DNA from: Mucilaginibacter boryungensis
GTDB lineage: Bacteria > Bacteroidota > Bacteroidia > Sphingobacteriales > Sphingobacteriaceae
Assembly: GCF_015221995.1 (NCBI RefSeq)
Contig: NZ_JADFFM010000001.1
Span: forward strand, 1,054,001-1,118,000
Direction: 5' to 3'
Length of the DNA stretch: 64,000 nucleotides
The notes beneath the pieces are model-generated. The model was not told the DNA's origin and ran no database searches. It saw only the letters and a program-made list of their open reading frames with translations. A program made the translations under genes and the position numbers. Numbering within the stretch: the first letter of the stretch is position 1; every line of letters starts with the position of its first letter. This document shows positions 35,945 through 45,299 of the stretch, piece by piece.

Positions 35945-36646
35945 TTATTGCCTCATTTTCAGCAACATTTCTGCAATGGCAATATCTTCAGGAAAAGTTA
36001 TCTTGATGTTTTGATAATTTCCCTCTACCAGATGGATGACATTACCGTCAGCTTCGGCTACGCTGGCGTCATCAGTGAAACCATTATTAAATGGCTGTAG
36101 GTAGGCTTTCTTTAACAAATTGGCCTTAAATGTTTGCGGGGTTTGTACCAGGTAAATTTCATCGCGCAGCAAACTTTCAGATTTTCCGTTGCGCAGGCTG
36201 CGGACGGAATCCCTGCTTTTTACGGCCACAATAGCGTTGCTGTACTCATTGGCTTGCTTATAAGCATTGTCAATAATTTCAACACTTGTTAATGGTCTCA
36301 CCGCGTCTTGCACGGCCACCAGGCTATCGTCATTAACCAAAGCCAGGCCATTCTTTACTGACTGGAAACGGGTTTCGCCGCCATCGGTTAACCTATGCGG
36401 TATGTTGAAGTTATGTGTATCGCAAAGTTCTTTCCAGTAGGTATGAAAATTAGGATGCATCACCACAATAATTTCCGGCTGATAAGATGATGCCCTAAAA
36501 GCCTCAACCGTATACATTAACACCGGTTTGCCATTCAGCAACAAGAACTGCTTGGGTACGATGGCTTGCATGCGCGTACCAGACCCGCCGGCGACGATGA
36601 TGGCGTATGATTTCGGATTTCGGATGTTCGATTTCGGATTCTCCAT
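35945..36646 (-). CDS. ispD: 2-C-methyl-D-erythritol 4-phosphate cytidylyltransferase
   Basis: A 233-residue protein with AIIVAGGSGTRM at residues 15-26, PKQFLLLNGKPVL, and the QDAVRPL and EGNYQNIKITFPEDIAIAE segments of the IspD family. It makes CDP-methylerythritol in the MEP isoprenoid pathway. The first 13 residues after the ATG (NPKSNIRNPKS type) are encoded by a repeat element rather than by conserved IspD sequence. No other Met lies between there and AIIVAGG. The repeat thus supplies the start codon. The gene is downstream of queA on the same strand. Confidence 0.93.
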   Translation of the reverse strand: MENPKSNIRNPKSYAIIVAGGSGTRMQAIVPKQFLLLNGKPVLMYTVEAFRASSYQPEIIVVMHPNFHTYWKELCDTHNFNIPHRLTDGGETRFQSVKNGLALVNDDSLVAVQDAVRPLTSVEIIDNAYKQANEYSNAIVAVKSRDSVRSLRNGKSESLLRDEIYLVQTPQTFKANLLKKAYLQPFNNGFTDDASVAEADGNVIHLVEGNYQNIKITFPEDIAIAEMLLKMRQ

Positions 36647-36798
36647 GTTTATTGTGCCGAATTTACATCAAAAAAAATGTCATTTCGAACGTAGTGAGAA
36701 ATCTTATACATTTTGCTTATCGCATGCAGAAGATCTCTCTCGTTGGTCGAAATGACAAACTTTATAAATCCGAAATCGAAAATTCGATATCCGAAATT
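36610..36798. repeat. composite palindromic element between queA and ispD
   Basis: The outer arms (36610-36640, ATTTCGGATTTCGGATG...; 36766-36798, AAATCCGAAATCGAA...) are imperfect inverted copies of an ATCCGAAAT unit. The inner part (36678-36757) is copy 2 of the CATTTCGAACG/GAGAAATCTT element seen at 30362. The element overlaps the queA stop codon and the first codons of ispD. Confidence 0.8.
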
Positions 36799-37846
36799 AG
36801 ATGATCAGCATGGCATCGCCATAGCTGTAAAAACGATATTTCTCCTTAATAGCTACTTCGTAAGCGTTCATTACATTCTCATAACCGCCAAAAGCACTGA
36901 TCATCATCAACAGGGTCGATTCCGGTGTGTGGAAGTTAGTGATCATCGAGTTAGCGATACTGAAATCATACGGCGGGAAAATGAACTTGCTTGTCCAGTC
37001 GTTAACTGGCTTCAAGGTTTTATTGGCCGATACTGCAGATTCTATAGCGCGCATGGATGTTGTACCCACAGCGCAAATGCGTCGTTTATTTTCAATGGCA
37101 CGGTTAACAATATCCGCTTGTTTTTGCTCGATAATGATTTGCTCCGAATCCATTTTGTGCTTGGTCAAATCCTCCACTTCAACCGGGCGGAAGGTACCTA
37201 AACCAACATGCAGGGTAACCTCGGCAAACTCAATGCCTTTCAGTTCAAGGCGTTTCATTAGTTCGCGGCTAAAGTGCAGCCCGGCAGTAGGTGCAGCCAC
37301 GGCGCCTTCATGCTTGGCAAAAATAGTTTGGTAGCGCTCTTTATCTTCGGCAGTAGCTTTACGTTTAATGTATTTTGGCAGTGGTGTCTCGCCCAATATT
37401 TCAATATTACGGCGAAACTCTTCGTCGGTGCCATCAAATAAGAAACGGATGGTGCGGCCGCGTGAAGTAGTGTTATCTACCACCTCTGCAATCAGCAGGT
37501 CGTCATCACCAAAATACAGCTTATTACCAACACGTATTTTACGGGCCGGGTCAACCAGTACATCCCATAAGCGTAATTCCTTGTTTAGTTCGCGCAGCAA
37601 AAATACTTCAATGGTAGCACCTGTTTTTTCTTTATTACCGTACATACGGGCCGGGAAAACCTTGGTGTTGTTAAGGATCATTACATCCTTGTCATCAAAA
37701 TAATCCAAAACATCTCTGAATATTTTATGCTCAATTTTACCCGAGTCTTTGTGCAAAACCATTAACCGTGCTTCATCACGCGCACCGGCCGGACTATGTG
37801 CTATAAGCGATTCTGGTAAGTTGAATTTAAATTGAGATAATTTCAT
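36797..37846 (-). CDS. queA: tRNA preQ1(34) S-adenosylmethionine ribosyltransferase-isomerase
   Basis: A 349-residue protein with the family landmarks [21 protein letters not shown] at the N terminus, [42 protein letters not shown] and [12 protein letters not shown]. It transfers the ribosyl of SAM to 7-aminomethyl-7-deazaguanine in tRNA on the way to queuosine. ATG 37846 is preceded by a TACATTTG -7 element. Its stop codon touches a repeat element. Confidence 0.95.
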   Translation of the reverse strand: MKLSQFKFNLPESLIAHSPAGARDEARLMVLHKDSGKIEHKIFRDVLDYFDDKDVMILNNTKVFPARMYGNKEKTGATIEVFLLRELNKELRLWDVLVDPARKIRVGNKLYFGDDDLLIAEVVDNTTSRGRTIRFLFDGTDEEFRRNIEILGETPLPKYIKRKATAEDKERYQTIFAKHEGAVAAPTAGLHFSRELMKRLELKGIEFAEVTLHVGLGTFRPVEVEDLTKHKMDSEQIIIEQKQADIVNRAIENKRRICAVGTTSMRAIESAVSANKTLKPVNDWTSKFIFPPYDFSIANSMITNFHTPESTLLMMISAFGGYENVMNAYEVAIKEKYRFYSYGDAMLII

Positions 37847-37878
37847 GTGTGTTATTTAAATATAAAAAATTTAGCGGG

Positions 37879-37886
37879 CAAATGTA
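37879..37886 (-). promoter_or_regulatory. -7 element of queA
   Basis: TACATTTG on the minus strand matches TAnnTTTG. A weak -33 (TTTA at 37905-37908, 18-bp spacer) lies upstream. The transcript would start near 37872, 26 bases before ATG 37846. Confidence 0.5.
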
Positions 37887-38007
37887 TGAATTTTTCACTA
37901 ATATTAAACGGATAAACCCCGTGTTTGTGTGGCATTTAGGGCATAATAAATAAAATTAAAAAAAGCTGTAACCAAACCAACCATTTAGTGTCTAAATTAA
38001 ACACAGC

Positions 38008-39255
38008 ATGATATTTTTAAAACTCTTTAGGGAAAGCTTTTTGTTTGCGTACGACGCGTTACGGCAAAATAAGCTGCGCACCATGTTATCCCTGTTAGGG
38101 GTAACCATTGGTATTTTCACCATTATAGCTGTTTTTTCGGCTGTTGATACTTTGCACGCCAACTTAAACAGCAGTGTAGATAAACTGGGAAGTAACAGTA
38201 TTTACATACAAAAAATGCCGTGGATAATGAATGGCGATTACCCCTGGTGGAAATACATGCAGCGCCCTATGCCCAACCTGCGCGATTATGATAAACTTAA
38301 AGACCGCACGCAAACTGCCGTTGGGGTAACTTACCAGATATATATTGATAACCGCACCGTTAAGTATGGAAGCAACTTTGTAGAGAACGTACGCATTAGC
38401 GCCGCATCATACGATTATTATTTAACCCGTAATTTTGACTTACAAGCCGGACGTTATTTTACCGAAAATGAATCGCGCACGGGGGCGGCTGTGGTGATTA
38501 TAGGGGCTGATGTGGCTACGGGTTTATTCCCTAATCTTGATCCGGTGGGCAAGCGTATAAAAGTGATGGGCCGTTATGAAACCGTAATTGGTGTTTTTGC
38601 TAAAGAGGGTGAGAATATGTTAGGGGTGACCAGCGACCAACTAATAGTGATGCCGGTAAACTTTGCCCGCAATATTATAGACATCCAGGGTGATAGGTAC
38701 AATGCGCAAATTGTGGTGAAAGGCCGTGAAGGCATAAGCGAGAGCGGCGTAGAAAGCGAATTGAAAGGCGTAATGCGTTCTATACGGATGCTGAAGCCGG
38801 GCCAGGATGATAATTTTGCCCTAAATAAATCGACCATATTAACCGATGGCTTTAACCAGCTATTCGGCATTGTTGACATTGCCGGTTGGATCATAGGTGG
38901 CTTTTCTATATTGGTAGGCGGCTTTGGTATTGCCAACATTATGTTTGTATCGGTAAAAGAACGTACAAATATTATCGGTATCCAAAAATCATTGGGTGCA
39001 AAAAACTATTTTATATTACTGCAATTTTTAATTGAGGCTATTGTACTTTGCTTAATGGGCGGGCTCATTGGGCTGGGGACGGTTTACCTGGGTACCTATC
39101 TGGTAAAATGGATATGGGATATTGCCATTGTGCTTGATATACACAACATTATTGTCGGTATCAGCATATCGGTTATTATTGGTATGATATCGGGCATAAT
39201 ACCCGCCTGGTTTGCCAGCAAGCTTGACCCGGTAGAAGCGATAAGGACTAATTAA
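38008..39255 (+). CDS. ABC transporter permease of the MacB/FtsX type
   Basis: A 415-residue membrane protein with an N-terminal helix (residues about 20-45: RTMLSLLGVTIGIFTIIAVFSAVDTL), a large periplasmic domain of the MacB_PCD type (about 50-280), and a C-terminal FtsX-type block of three helices (about 290-410). The LLGVTIGIF motif is characteristic. These permeases pair with a separate ATPase and usually a membrane-fusion protein; neither is nearby. The substrate is unknown. Its stop overlaps the convergent kinase stop by 4 bp. Confidence 0.87.
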   Translation: MIFLKLFRESFLFAYDALRQNKLRTMLSLLGVTIGIFTIIAVFSAVDTLHANLNSSVDKLGSNSIYIQKMPWIMNGDYPWWKYMQRPMPNLRDYDKLKDRTQTAVGVTYQIYIDNRTVKYGSNFVENVRISAASYDYYLTRNFDLQAGRYFTENESRTGAAVVIIGADVATGLFPNLDPVGKRIKVMGRYETVIGVFAKEGENMLGVTSDQLIVMPVNFARNIIDIQGDRYNAQIVVKGREGISESGVESELKGVMRSIRMLKPGQDDNFALNKSTILTDGFNQLFGIVDIAGWIIGGFSILVGGFGIANIMFVSVKERTNIIGIQKSLGAKNYFILLQFLIEAIVLCLMGGLIGLGTVYLGTYLVKWIWDIAIVLDIHNIIVGISISVIIGMISGIIPAWFASKLDPVEAIRTN

Positions 39256-42200
39256 TTCAGCATCGCTTTGTAATGCTTTGAAACTTTTTCAAAAAGGATC
39301 TCAGGCATAAAGGGTTTGGTCAGGTAATCGTCCATTCCGCAGTTGCGGGCTTTGGCGAAGGTTTCGGGCATTGCATCGGCCGTAAGGGCTATAATAGGAA
39401 GCTTCGGGCGTTTTTGTTTAATCACCTTTGTGGCTTCAAAGCCATCCATCACAGGCATTTGAAGGTCCATAATAATCAGGTCATAATCGTTATCGGCTGC
39501 TAATTCCGTAGCCACCAGGCCATTGTTGGCCTCGGTAATGGTCACATTCCATCTATTAAGGAAACGGCTGGCTATCAAAATATTCATTTTGTTATCGTCA
39601 ACCACTAAAACACGCATTCCGGCCAGGTTACCTTCCTGCATTTTCTGGGCAGGGTTAAGTGCAGGGGCACTAATGGGCGCAGCAGTATATTCAAACTCAA
39701 TTGTAAAATTAAACTGGGTGCCTTTACCCAAAATACTGCTTGCGTTTATCTGGCTGCCGTGCAATTCAACCAACCGCTTAATAATAGCTAAGCCTAAGCC
39801 TGTACCGCCATAATTTTGGCGCTGGGTTTCCTGTACAAACGGCTCAAACATTTTTTCAAGATTTTTTGGATCGATACCAATACCTGTATCAGCCACGGTA
39901 AAGTTTAGTTTAATGCGTTTGCTATCGCGTGTTTCCTCGCGTATCAATACAGTAATATTACCCTTATGGGTAAACTTAATGGCATTACTTAGCAGGTTAT
40001 TCAATATTTGGCTAATACGTATCGGGTCGCCAATTAATTGTTTTGGAATAAGTTCATCAACCTCAACAATAATTTCCAGTTTCTTCTCCATCGCTTTTGC
40101 CTGGAACGATTGCCTGATATTATTGGCTAAATCACGAATGTTTAATGGCGCTTTATTCAGTTCCAGCTTACCTGCTTCGATCTTATTATAGTCGAGTATA
40201 TCATCTATGATCCCGAGCAGGTTCTCGCCCGAGAATTTTAGATTGTTCAGGTAAACAAGCTGATCAGGCCGCGGATTTTCCTCAAGTAGTAAATTGGTAG
40301 TTCCAATAACCGCGTTCATGGGCGTCCGTATCTCGTGACTCATGGTGGATAGGAAATCCGATTTAAACGATGATGCTTTTTCCGCTTCTTCTTTGGCGGT
40401 TATCAGTTTTTGTCTGTCTTTTTGCTGGTCTGTTACATCTTCGCCAATACTGGTGGTTTGTTTAACATGCCCTGCCTCGTCGTATATAATTGTATTTTGC
40501 CAGCTAATTACGCGCTGATCGCCGTTACGGCAAATTACAGGGTTAACATAACTCGATTTAATATGACGATCTTGATACCAGCTTTTAAATACATTTTTCA
40601 GGTCCGATGGCACAAATCTATCATACCAGTTAAGTCCGATAAGTTGGTCCTGATGATAGCCTAGCAAGTTGGCCAGATATTTATTGCAAAAAATAATATT
40701 ACCGTTTTTGTCTAATGATAGGGCTGCAAGTTTAATGGTTTCCAGCACCAGTTTATAGTTGTCTTCGGTTTGCCTGATATTTAGTTCGGCTAATTTGCGG
40801 TCGCTAATATCCTGCAAGGTTCCAATAACACTGCGGGGCTTTCCGTTTTCGTCCTCTATTATTTTGGTAATGATCAGGTTAAGATATTTTATTTTGCCTT
40901 TTGGCGTAATTATCCGGTATTCATAGGATGTGCGGCGCATATTAACCGGGTTTTTTAGGAACCCAATTAAAATAGCCTTATCATCCGGGTGAACATATTT
41001 TAGCAACAGCCTGAAATGGCTGTTATTGGTTTCTATAGATTTTGGATCAACTTCGAAAATGTGGAATACTTCGTCAGACCATGAAATAGTTGGGCGGCCC
41101 AGGTACCATTTCCAGTTGCCAATTTTGGCTATGGTTTGAGCCTCCAGTAGTTCGGCCTGGCTTTTTTTAATGCTACGCTCAATCGTCCTGCTTTCGGTAA
41201 TATCCTGTATGATGCCGGTAACTTTTACAATATTACCTTTCTCATCTCTAATAGGTTCGCCCCTTACAATACGGAAATAGCGGCTGTTGCCATTACTTGT
41301 TAAAATCCTGTGGTGATTGTCATGATGATTAATGCCGGCGATATCCGAAAAAAATTGATAGACCGACCGCCGGTCTTCAGCCTGTACCTGCGAAACATAA
41401 TACTCAAAATGACTGGTTCCCTTAGGTAAAGCGGTTATGCCAAGCAGGTTATATAAGTTATCAGACCACGTGGTTTGTTTCGATCGCAAATCGTACATCC
41501 AACTACCCATACATGCCAGCTTTTGCGCATTTAGCAGCAGTTGCTGTTTTTCTTTTAATATGAGGGACTGTTTTTTCTTTTCACTAATATCAGTAACCAA
41601 TAAGGTAGTGCGCCGTGTAAAATTTCCCCGTTCATCAAGCACGGGACTAATATGTGCCTGAAGCCATTTGCCCGACCCCAAAGGCAGTTGAAATTCAATA
41701 ATGGTAGATTTCCTGTTGGCGGCCACAAAATCAAAGGCTTCGTTTATAACTTTAGCATTTGCAGGTACCATTGTTTCCGTGATGGCCTTACCACGGTATG
41801 TCTCCACATCTGCAATAATGTTTTGGCTTTTATTATACCACAGGTTTATGCAAACTTTATTTTCGTCGTACTCAAAAATAATATCCGATAATGAATTAAG
41901 CAGGGCATTAGTATTAGTCCTTTCAGCTAACATATCTGCTGATTGATAAGTTTCCCGGCTCAGCATTTCAGCAGGCAGGGAAGGAGGCGGGGTTGTAGTA
42001 ACAGGTGTTTGTTTAACCGCAAGAGTTTCAAGGTCAAGATCAGGTTCAGGAGAAGGGGCAGTTGCCGTAAACTTAATTACGGGTTGTTGTTTTAAGTCTG
42101 TATCAGGCTCTTCAGTGTTATCGTACAAAGCTTCTTCGTGTAACCGGTTCAGTTTTTTATAAAGCAAAAATGCTGCCGCAAATACCAACAGCAACGCAAA

Positions 42201-42269
42201 GCCGGCCAGCATTAGCTGATTGACAGACAATTCCTGACGTATTAATAAATAAGTTCCTTTAATAAACAT
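39252..42269 (-). CDS. hybrid histidine kinase/response regulator with four PAS domains
   Basis: A 1005-residue protein. One N-terminal membrane helix (about residues 14-34) is followed by four PAS-type sensor domains (about 100-225, 230-350, 355-480, 485-615), HisKA with phosphoacceptor His645 in STMSHEIRTP, HATPase with DTGIGI and GGTGLGLAI, and a C-terminal REC domain with Asp935 in MDLQMPVMDG. By family, it senses a signal, autophosphorylates and passes phosphate to its own REC domain, then presumably to a histidine phosphotransfer protein, which is absent here. ATG 42269 is chosen over TTG 42290. Stimulus unknown. Confidence 0.93.
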   Translation of the reverse strand: MFIKGTYLLIRQELSVNQLMLAGFALLLVFAAAFLLYKKLNRLHEEALYDNTEEPDTDLKQQPVIKFTATAPSPEPDLDLETLAVKQTPVTTTPPPSLPAEMLSRETYQSADMLAERTNTNALLNSLSDIIFEYDENKVCINLWYNKSQNIIADVETYRGKAITETMVPANAKVINEAFDFVAANRKSTIIEFQLPLGSGKWLQAHISPVLDERGNFTRRTTLLVTDISEKKKQSLILKEKQQLLLNAQKLACMGSWMYDLRSKQTTWSDNLYNLLGITALPKGTSHFEYYVSQVQAEDRRSVYQFFSDIAGINHHDNHHRILTSNGNSRYFRIVRGEPIRDEKGNIVKVTGIIQDITESRTIERSIKKSQAELLEAQTIAKIGNWKWYLGRPTISWSDEVFHIFEVDPKSIETNNSHFRLLLKYVHPDDKAILIGFLKNPVNMRRTSYEYRIITPKGKIKYLNLIITKIIEDENGKPRSVIGTLQDISDRKLAELNIRQTEDNYKLVLETIKLAALSLDKNGNIIFCNKYLANLLGYHQDQLIGLNWYDRFVPSDLKNVFKSWYQDRHIKSSYVNPVICRNGDQRVISWQNTIIYDEAGHVKQTTSIGEDVTDQQKDRQKLITAKEEAEKASSFKSDFLSTMSHEIRTPMNAVIGTTNLLLEENPRPDQLVYLNNLKFSGENLLGIIDDILDYNKIEAGKLELNKAPLNIRDLANNIRQSFQAKAMEKKLEIIVEVDELIPKQLIGDPIRISQILNNLLSNAIKFTHKGNITVLIREETRDSKRIKLNFTVADTGIGIDPKNLEKMFEPFVQETQRQNYGGTGLGLAIIKRLVELHGSQINASSILGKGTQFNFTIEFEYTAAPISAPALNPAQKMQEGNLAGMRVLVVDDNKMNILIASRFLNRWNVTITEANNGLVATELAADNDYDLIIMDLQMPVMDGFEATKVIKQKRPKLPIIALTADAMPETFAKARNCGMDDYLTKPFMPEILFEKVSKHYKAMLN

Positions 42270-42326
42270 TAAGCGCAACAGCAGCAGCAACCAATAAAAA
42301 ATAGTATAGTGGGTTTAATATTACAA

Positions 42327-42334
42327 CAAAGATA
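42327..42334 (-). promoter_or_regulatory. -7 element of the hybrid kinase
   Basis: TATCTTTG on the minus strand matches TAnnTTTG and would give a leader of about 50 nt before ATG 42269. No clear -33 box was found. Confidence 0.4.
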
Positions 42335-42384
42335 ATTTTACAAATTGAAAATTATATTGGAGAGTAATAATACACAGATTTAAT

Positions 42385-42392
42385 TACATTTG
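42385..42392 (+). promoter_or_regulatory. -7 element of the citrate synthase gene
   Basis: TACATTTG matches TAnnTTTG; the ATG is 22 bases downstream. A weak TTGG lies upstream at 42357, but the spacing is longer than usual. Confidence 0.45.
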
Positions 42393-42414
42393 CTACGTAT
42401 ACAATTAAATTTCT

Positions 42415-43701
42415 ATGTCGGAAACTGCACAGCTTAAAATAGGGGATAAAACATATGATCTGCCCGTAATTGAAGGGTCGGAAAATGAGAAGGCTATTGA
42501 TATTTCAAAACTAAGGGACCTAAGCGGGTACATTACCCTTGATATAGGTTACAAAAATACCGGGGCCACTAAAAGCGCAATTACGTTTTTGGATGGTGAG
42601 GTTGGTATCCTTAAATATCGTGGCTACCCGATTGAGCAATTGGCCGAAAAATCAACATTTATTGAAGTAGCCTATTTACTGATATACGGTGAATTGCCAA
42701 ACGCGGAGCAGTTGAAGGAGTTTGAATACCAGATCAGCCGTCACACCCTCGTGCACGAGGATATGAAGAAATTCTTTGATGGGTTTCCTTCAGGTTCGCA
42801 CCCAATGGGGCAGTTATCATCGTTAATTGGTGCGCTTGCAGCTTTCAACCCGGCATCGCTGAAACCCGGCCTGAATGCCGACGAGATAAACCTGGAGATC
42901 ATGAAGCTGATTGCCAAAATGAGTACCATTGTATCCTGGATATACAAAAAATCATTGGGCCATCCGCTTATCTACCCGCAAAATAAATACGACTATGTAA
43001 CCAACTTTATCCATATGACCTTTGGGCAGCGTACCGAAGAAGTAGAGATAAAGCCGGTGGTTGTAAACGCAATGAATAAGCTATTGATCCTGCATGCAGA
43101 TCACGAACAGAATTGTTCGGCATCAACTGTAAGGATAGTAGGCTCATCTGACGCTAATTTATATGCTTCTATCTCGGCAGGTATATCTGCCCTTTGGGGC
43201 CCGCTGCATGGCGGCGCTAACCAGGCGGTTATTGAAATGCTGGAAAAGATTAAAGCTGACGGCGGCGATACCGATAAGTGGATCAAAAAAGCGAAGGATA
43301 AAAACGACTCGTTCCGTTTAATGGGTTTTGGACACCGCGTATACAAAAACTTCGACCCGCGGGCTAAAATTATTAAAAAAGCCTGCGATGATATATTGGA
43401 TGAATTAGGCCTTGATGATGAAGTGTTGGAAATAGCCAAGCGTTTGGAAGAAGTGGCCTTAAAAGACCCTTATTTTGTTGAACGTAAACTTTACCCTAAC
43501 GTAGATTTTTATTCGGGTATTATTTACCGCGCTTTAGGCTTCCCGACAGAAATGTTCACAGTTTTATTTGCCCTTGGCCGTTTACCGGGATGGATAGCAC
43601 AGTGGAAAGAAATGAAAGAGAACAAGGAGCCAATTGGCCGCCCACGCCAGATATACGTAGGCGCCACCACCAGAAATTATACAGATATTAAAAAACGATA
43701 A
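42415..43701 (+). CDS. gltA: citrate synthase
   Basis: A 428-residue protein of the hexameric-type citrate synthase family: GVxGILKYRGYPIEQLA, SLGHPLIYPQNKYDYVTNFI, GPLHGGANQA with the catalytic His, and LMGFGHRVYKNFDPRAK with another active-site His. It condenses acetyl-CoA and oxaloacetate at the start of the TCA cycle. The terminator at 43716 shows that it is probably monocistronic. Confidence 0.95.
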   Translation: MSETAQLKIGDKTYDLPVIEGSENEKAIDISKLRDLSGYITLDIGYKNTGATKSAITFLDGEVGILKYRGYPIEQLAEKSTFIEVAYLLIYGELPNAEQLKEFEYQISRHTLVHEDMKKFFDGFPSGSHPMGQLSSLIGALAAFNPASLKPGLNADEINLEIMKLIAKMSTIVSWIYKKSLGHPLIYPQNKYDYVTNFIHMTFGQRTEEVEIKPVVVNAMNKLLILHADHEQNCSASTVRIVGSSDANLYASISAGISALWGPLHGGANQAVIEMLEKIKADGGDTDKWIKKAKDKNDSFRLMGFGHRVYKNFDPRAKIIKKACDDILDELGLDDEVLEIAKRLEEVALKDPYFVERKLYPNVDFYSGIIYRALGFPTEMFTVLFALGRLPGWIAQWKEMKENKEPIGRPRQIYVGATTRNYTDIKKR

Positions 43702-43715
43702 ACGTTTTAATAATT

Positions 43716-43745
43716 AAAGTCCCCAAAATAGGGGACTTTTTTATT
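43716..43745 (+). terminator. intrinsic terminator of gltA
   Basis: The stem AAAGTCCCC (43716-43724) / GGGGACTTT (43731-43739) is perfect and 9 bp, followed by T-rich sequence. Confidence 0.85.
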
Positions 43746-43850
43746 TAGCCGGCTTTAGTTAATACAAATTGAAAGGAATAATAATATTGTGTAACCTTAG
43801 GCATTTATAGCTATAAAACGCTGTAAACCAACCCGTATAATATTAAAATG

Positions 43851-43884
43851 GGCTATTTTCCCAAACATCTTTTAGAAAATAGCC
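43851..43884 (+). other. 10-bp stem hairpin upstream of the histone H1-like gene
   Basis: GGCTATTTTC (43851-43860) and GAAAATAGCC (43875-43884) form a perfect stem with a 14-base loop. The surrounding 43746-44002 stretch is AT-rich, with no gene. It could be a leader structure, an operator or a small RNA terminator; I cannot choose between them. Confidence 0.4.
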
Positions 43885-44002
43885 TTAAAAAGTATTTTAA
43901 ACGTATATTTTTAAGCTATAAATTTTTTTTTAATAAAAAAACAATTTAGATTAGCATTAAACAAAACAATAAACCTCAACTATTTTAAAGGAGTAACTTA
44001 AC

Positions 44003-44179
44003 ATGAAAAAATTTACTGAAGTGAAAAACCTAATCGCATCGCTGGAAGCTGATGCTGACAAATTTTACAACAAAGGCAATAGCGCTGCAGGTACACGCGT
44101 GCGCAAAGGTATGCAGGACCTGAAAAACTTAGCCCAGGCTATACGTTTAGAGGTGCAGGAAGCTAAAAACAAAGCCTAG
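44003..44179 (+). CDS. histone H1-like DNA-binding protein
   Basis: A 58-residue basic, mostly helical protein (MKKFTEVKNLIASLEADADKF, then TRVRKGMQDLKNLAQ and EVQEAKNKA). It matches the small histone H1-like family conserved in Bacteroidota. By family it is a nucleoid-associated DNA-binding protein. The start ATG is preceded at a good distance by AAAGGAG, one of the few clear ribosome-binding sites in this window, consistent with high expression. It is followed by a strong terminator. Confidence 0.85.
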   Translation: MKKFTEVKNLIASLEADADKFYNKGNSAAGTRVRKGMQDLKNLAQAIRLEVQEAKNKA

Positions 44180-44200
44180 TTTTAAGGAACTTCACGATAT

Positions 44201-44235
44201 AAAAAAACCGATCCATTTTTTGGATCGGTTTTTTT
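44201..44235. terminator. bidirectional terminator between the histone H1-like gene and dapA
   Basis: A 15-bp perfect stem, AAAAAAACCGATCCA (44201-44215) / TGGATCGGTTTTTTT (44221-44235), with a five-T loop. It lies between convergent genes. Confidence 0.88.
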
Positions 44236-44281
44236 CTGCTTTCTGCTTTCTGCTTTCTGCTTTCTGCTTTCTGCTTTCTGC
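44233..44281. repeat. heptanucleotide tandem repeat (TTTCTGC)7
   Basis: Seven perfect copies of TTTCTGC lie directly after the terminator and end one base before the dapA stop codon (minus strand). Perfect 7-bp tandem arrays are prone to slippage. Confidence 0.95.
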
Positions 44282-45178
44282 TTATGCAGGTACGCTTTGC
44301 GCAACTATCTTTTTTGTTTCAGCTATAATAGCTTCTGCGGTTTTGCTGCTTACCTGTACTAATGGTAACCTCACTACATCGCCGCAAATACCTAATTGTT
44401 TTAAGGCGGTTTTCACTCCGGCCGGGCTGCCTTCAGCAAACATTAAGCGGGTAAACTCTACCAGGCTGCTGTGCAGCTTGCAGGCTGTTTTGTAATCGCC
44501 CTGCAGGCATAAGCGCACCATATCCGATGTTTGCCTTGGCAGCGCGTTACCGCTTACCGATATCATGCCTACTGCCCCTAAGGCCATCATTGGCAGGGTA
44601 ATGGCATCGTCGCCTGATATCAAAACAAAGTCTTCCGGCTTATCGCGCATAATCTGGCTGAATATCTCAAAGCTCCCCGAGGCTTCTTTAATGCCTATAA
44701 TGTTCGTAAAATCGTTAGCTAAGCGCAGCGTAGTTTCAGCACTGATGGTGCTGCCGGTGCGGCTGGGTACATTATATAATATGATGGGTAACTGCGCTAC
44801 TTCGGCAATAGCGCGGTAGTGCTGGTAAATACCCTCCTGAGTTGGTTTATTATAATGCGGACTTGCCGACAGGATAGCATCATACCCCGGGATGTTGAAT
44901 ACGCGAATTTCTTCTACCACCTCGTAAGTATTGTTACCGGCCAGGCCTGCTATTAATGGAACCCGTTTATTTACAATTTCGGCAGTAAATTCAAACACCT
45001 TTCGCTTCTCCTGCTTATTTAAAGTGGCGCTTTCGCCGGTTGTACCTAACGATACAAGGTACTCCAGCCCGCCATCAATCAAATAGTTGATCAGGTTTTT
45101 CAAACCCTCATAATCAACCTGTCCATCTGCCTGAAAAGGGGTTACCATAGCCACCCCGGTTCCATAAAATCTGTTCAT
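44282..45178 (-). CDS. dapA: 4-hydroxy-tetrahydrodipicolinate synthase
   Basis: A 298-residue TIM-barrel protein with GTGVAMVTPF, LGTTGESATLN, YNVPSRTGSTIS (Tyr of the family catalytic triad) and the Schiff-base Lys in GIKEASGS. It condenses pyruvate and aspartate semialdehyde in lysine and diaminopimelate synthesis. Its 3' end is abutted by a perfect 7-bp tandem array. Confidence 0.95.
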   Translation of the reverse strand: MNRFYGTGVAMVTPFQADGQVDYEGLKNLINYLIDGGLEYLVSLGTTGESATLNKQEKRKVFEFTAEIVNKRVPLIAGLAGNNTYEVVEEIRVFNIPGYDAILSASPHYNKPTQEGIYQHYRAIAEVAQLPIILYNVPSRTGSTISAETTLRLANDFTNIIGIKEASGSFEIFSQIMRDKPEDFVLISGDDAITLPMMALGAVGMISVSGNALPRQTSDMVRLCLQGDYKTACKLHSSLVEFTRLMFAEGSPAGVKTALKQLGICGDVVRLPLVQVSSKTAEAIIAETKKIVAQSVPA

Positions 45179-45214
45179 TGTAATATTAAAGTTGCTAAGA
45201 TAGGAATTAGCAGG

Positions 45215-45262
45215 GAAGTCCGGAAGTATGGCAGGCGGAAAAGTCCGGAAGAAAACAATCCG
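45215..45262. repeat. AAGTCCGGAAG short repeat
   Basis: AAGTCCGGAAG occurs at 45216-45226 and 45241-45251, with a further AATCCGG just after. A similar AGTC/CGGAA-rich stretch is at 61379-61412. It may be a small dispersed repeat; the match is weak. Confidence 0.45.
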
Positions 45263-45299
45263 GTAACCCTAAACATCCGTTAAACCGCGGTTCAGACGG

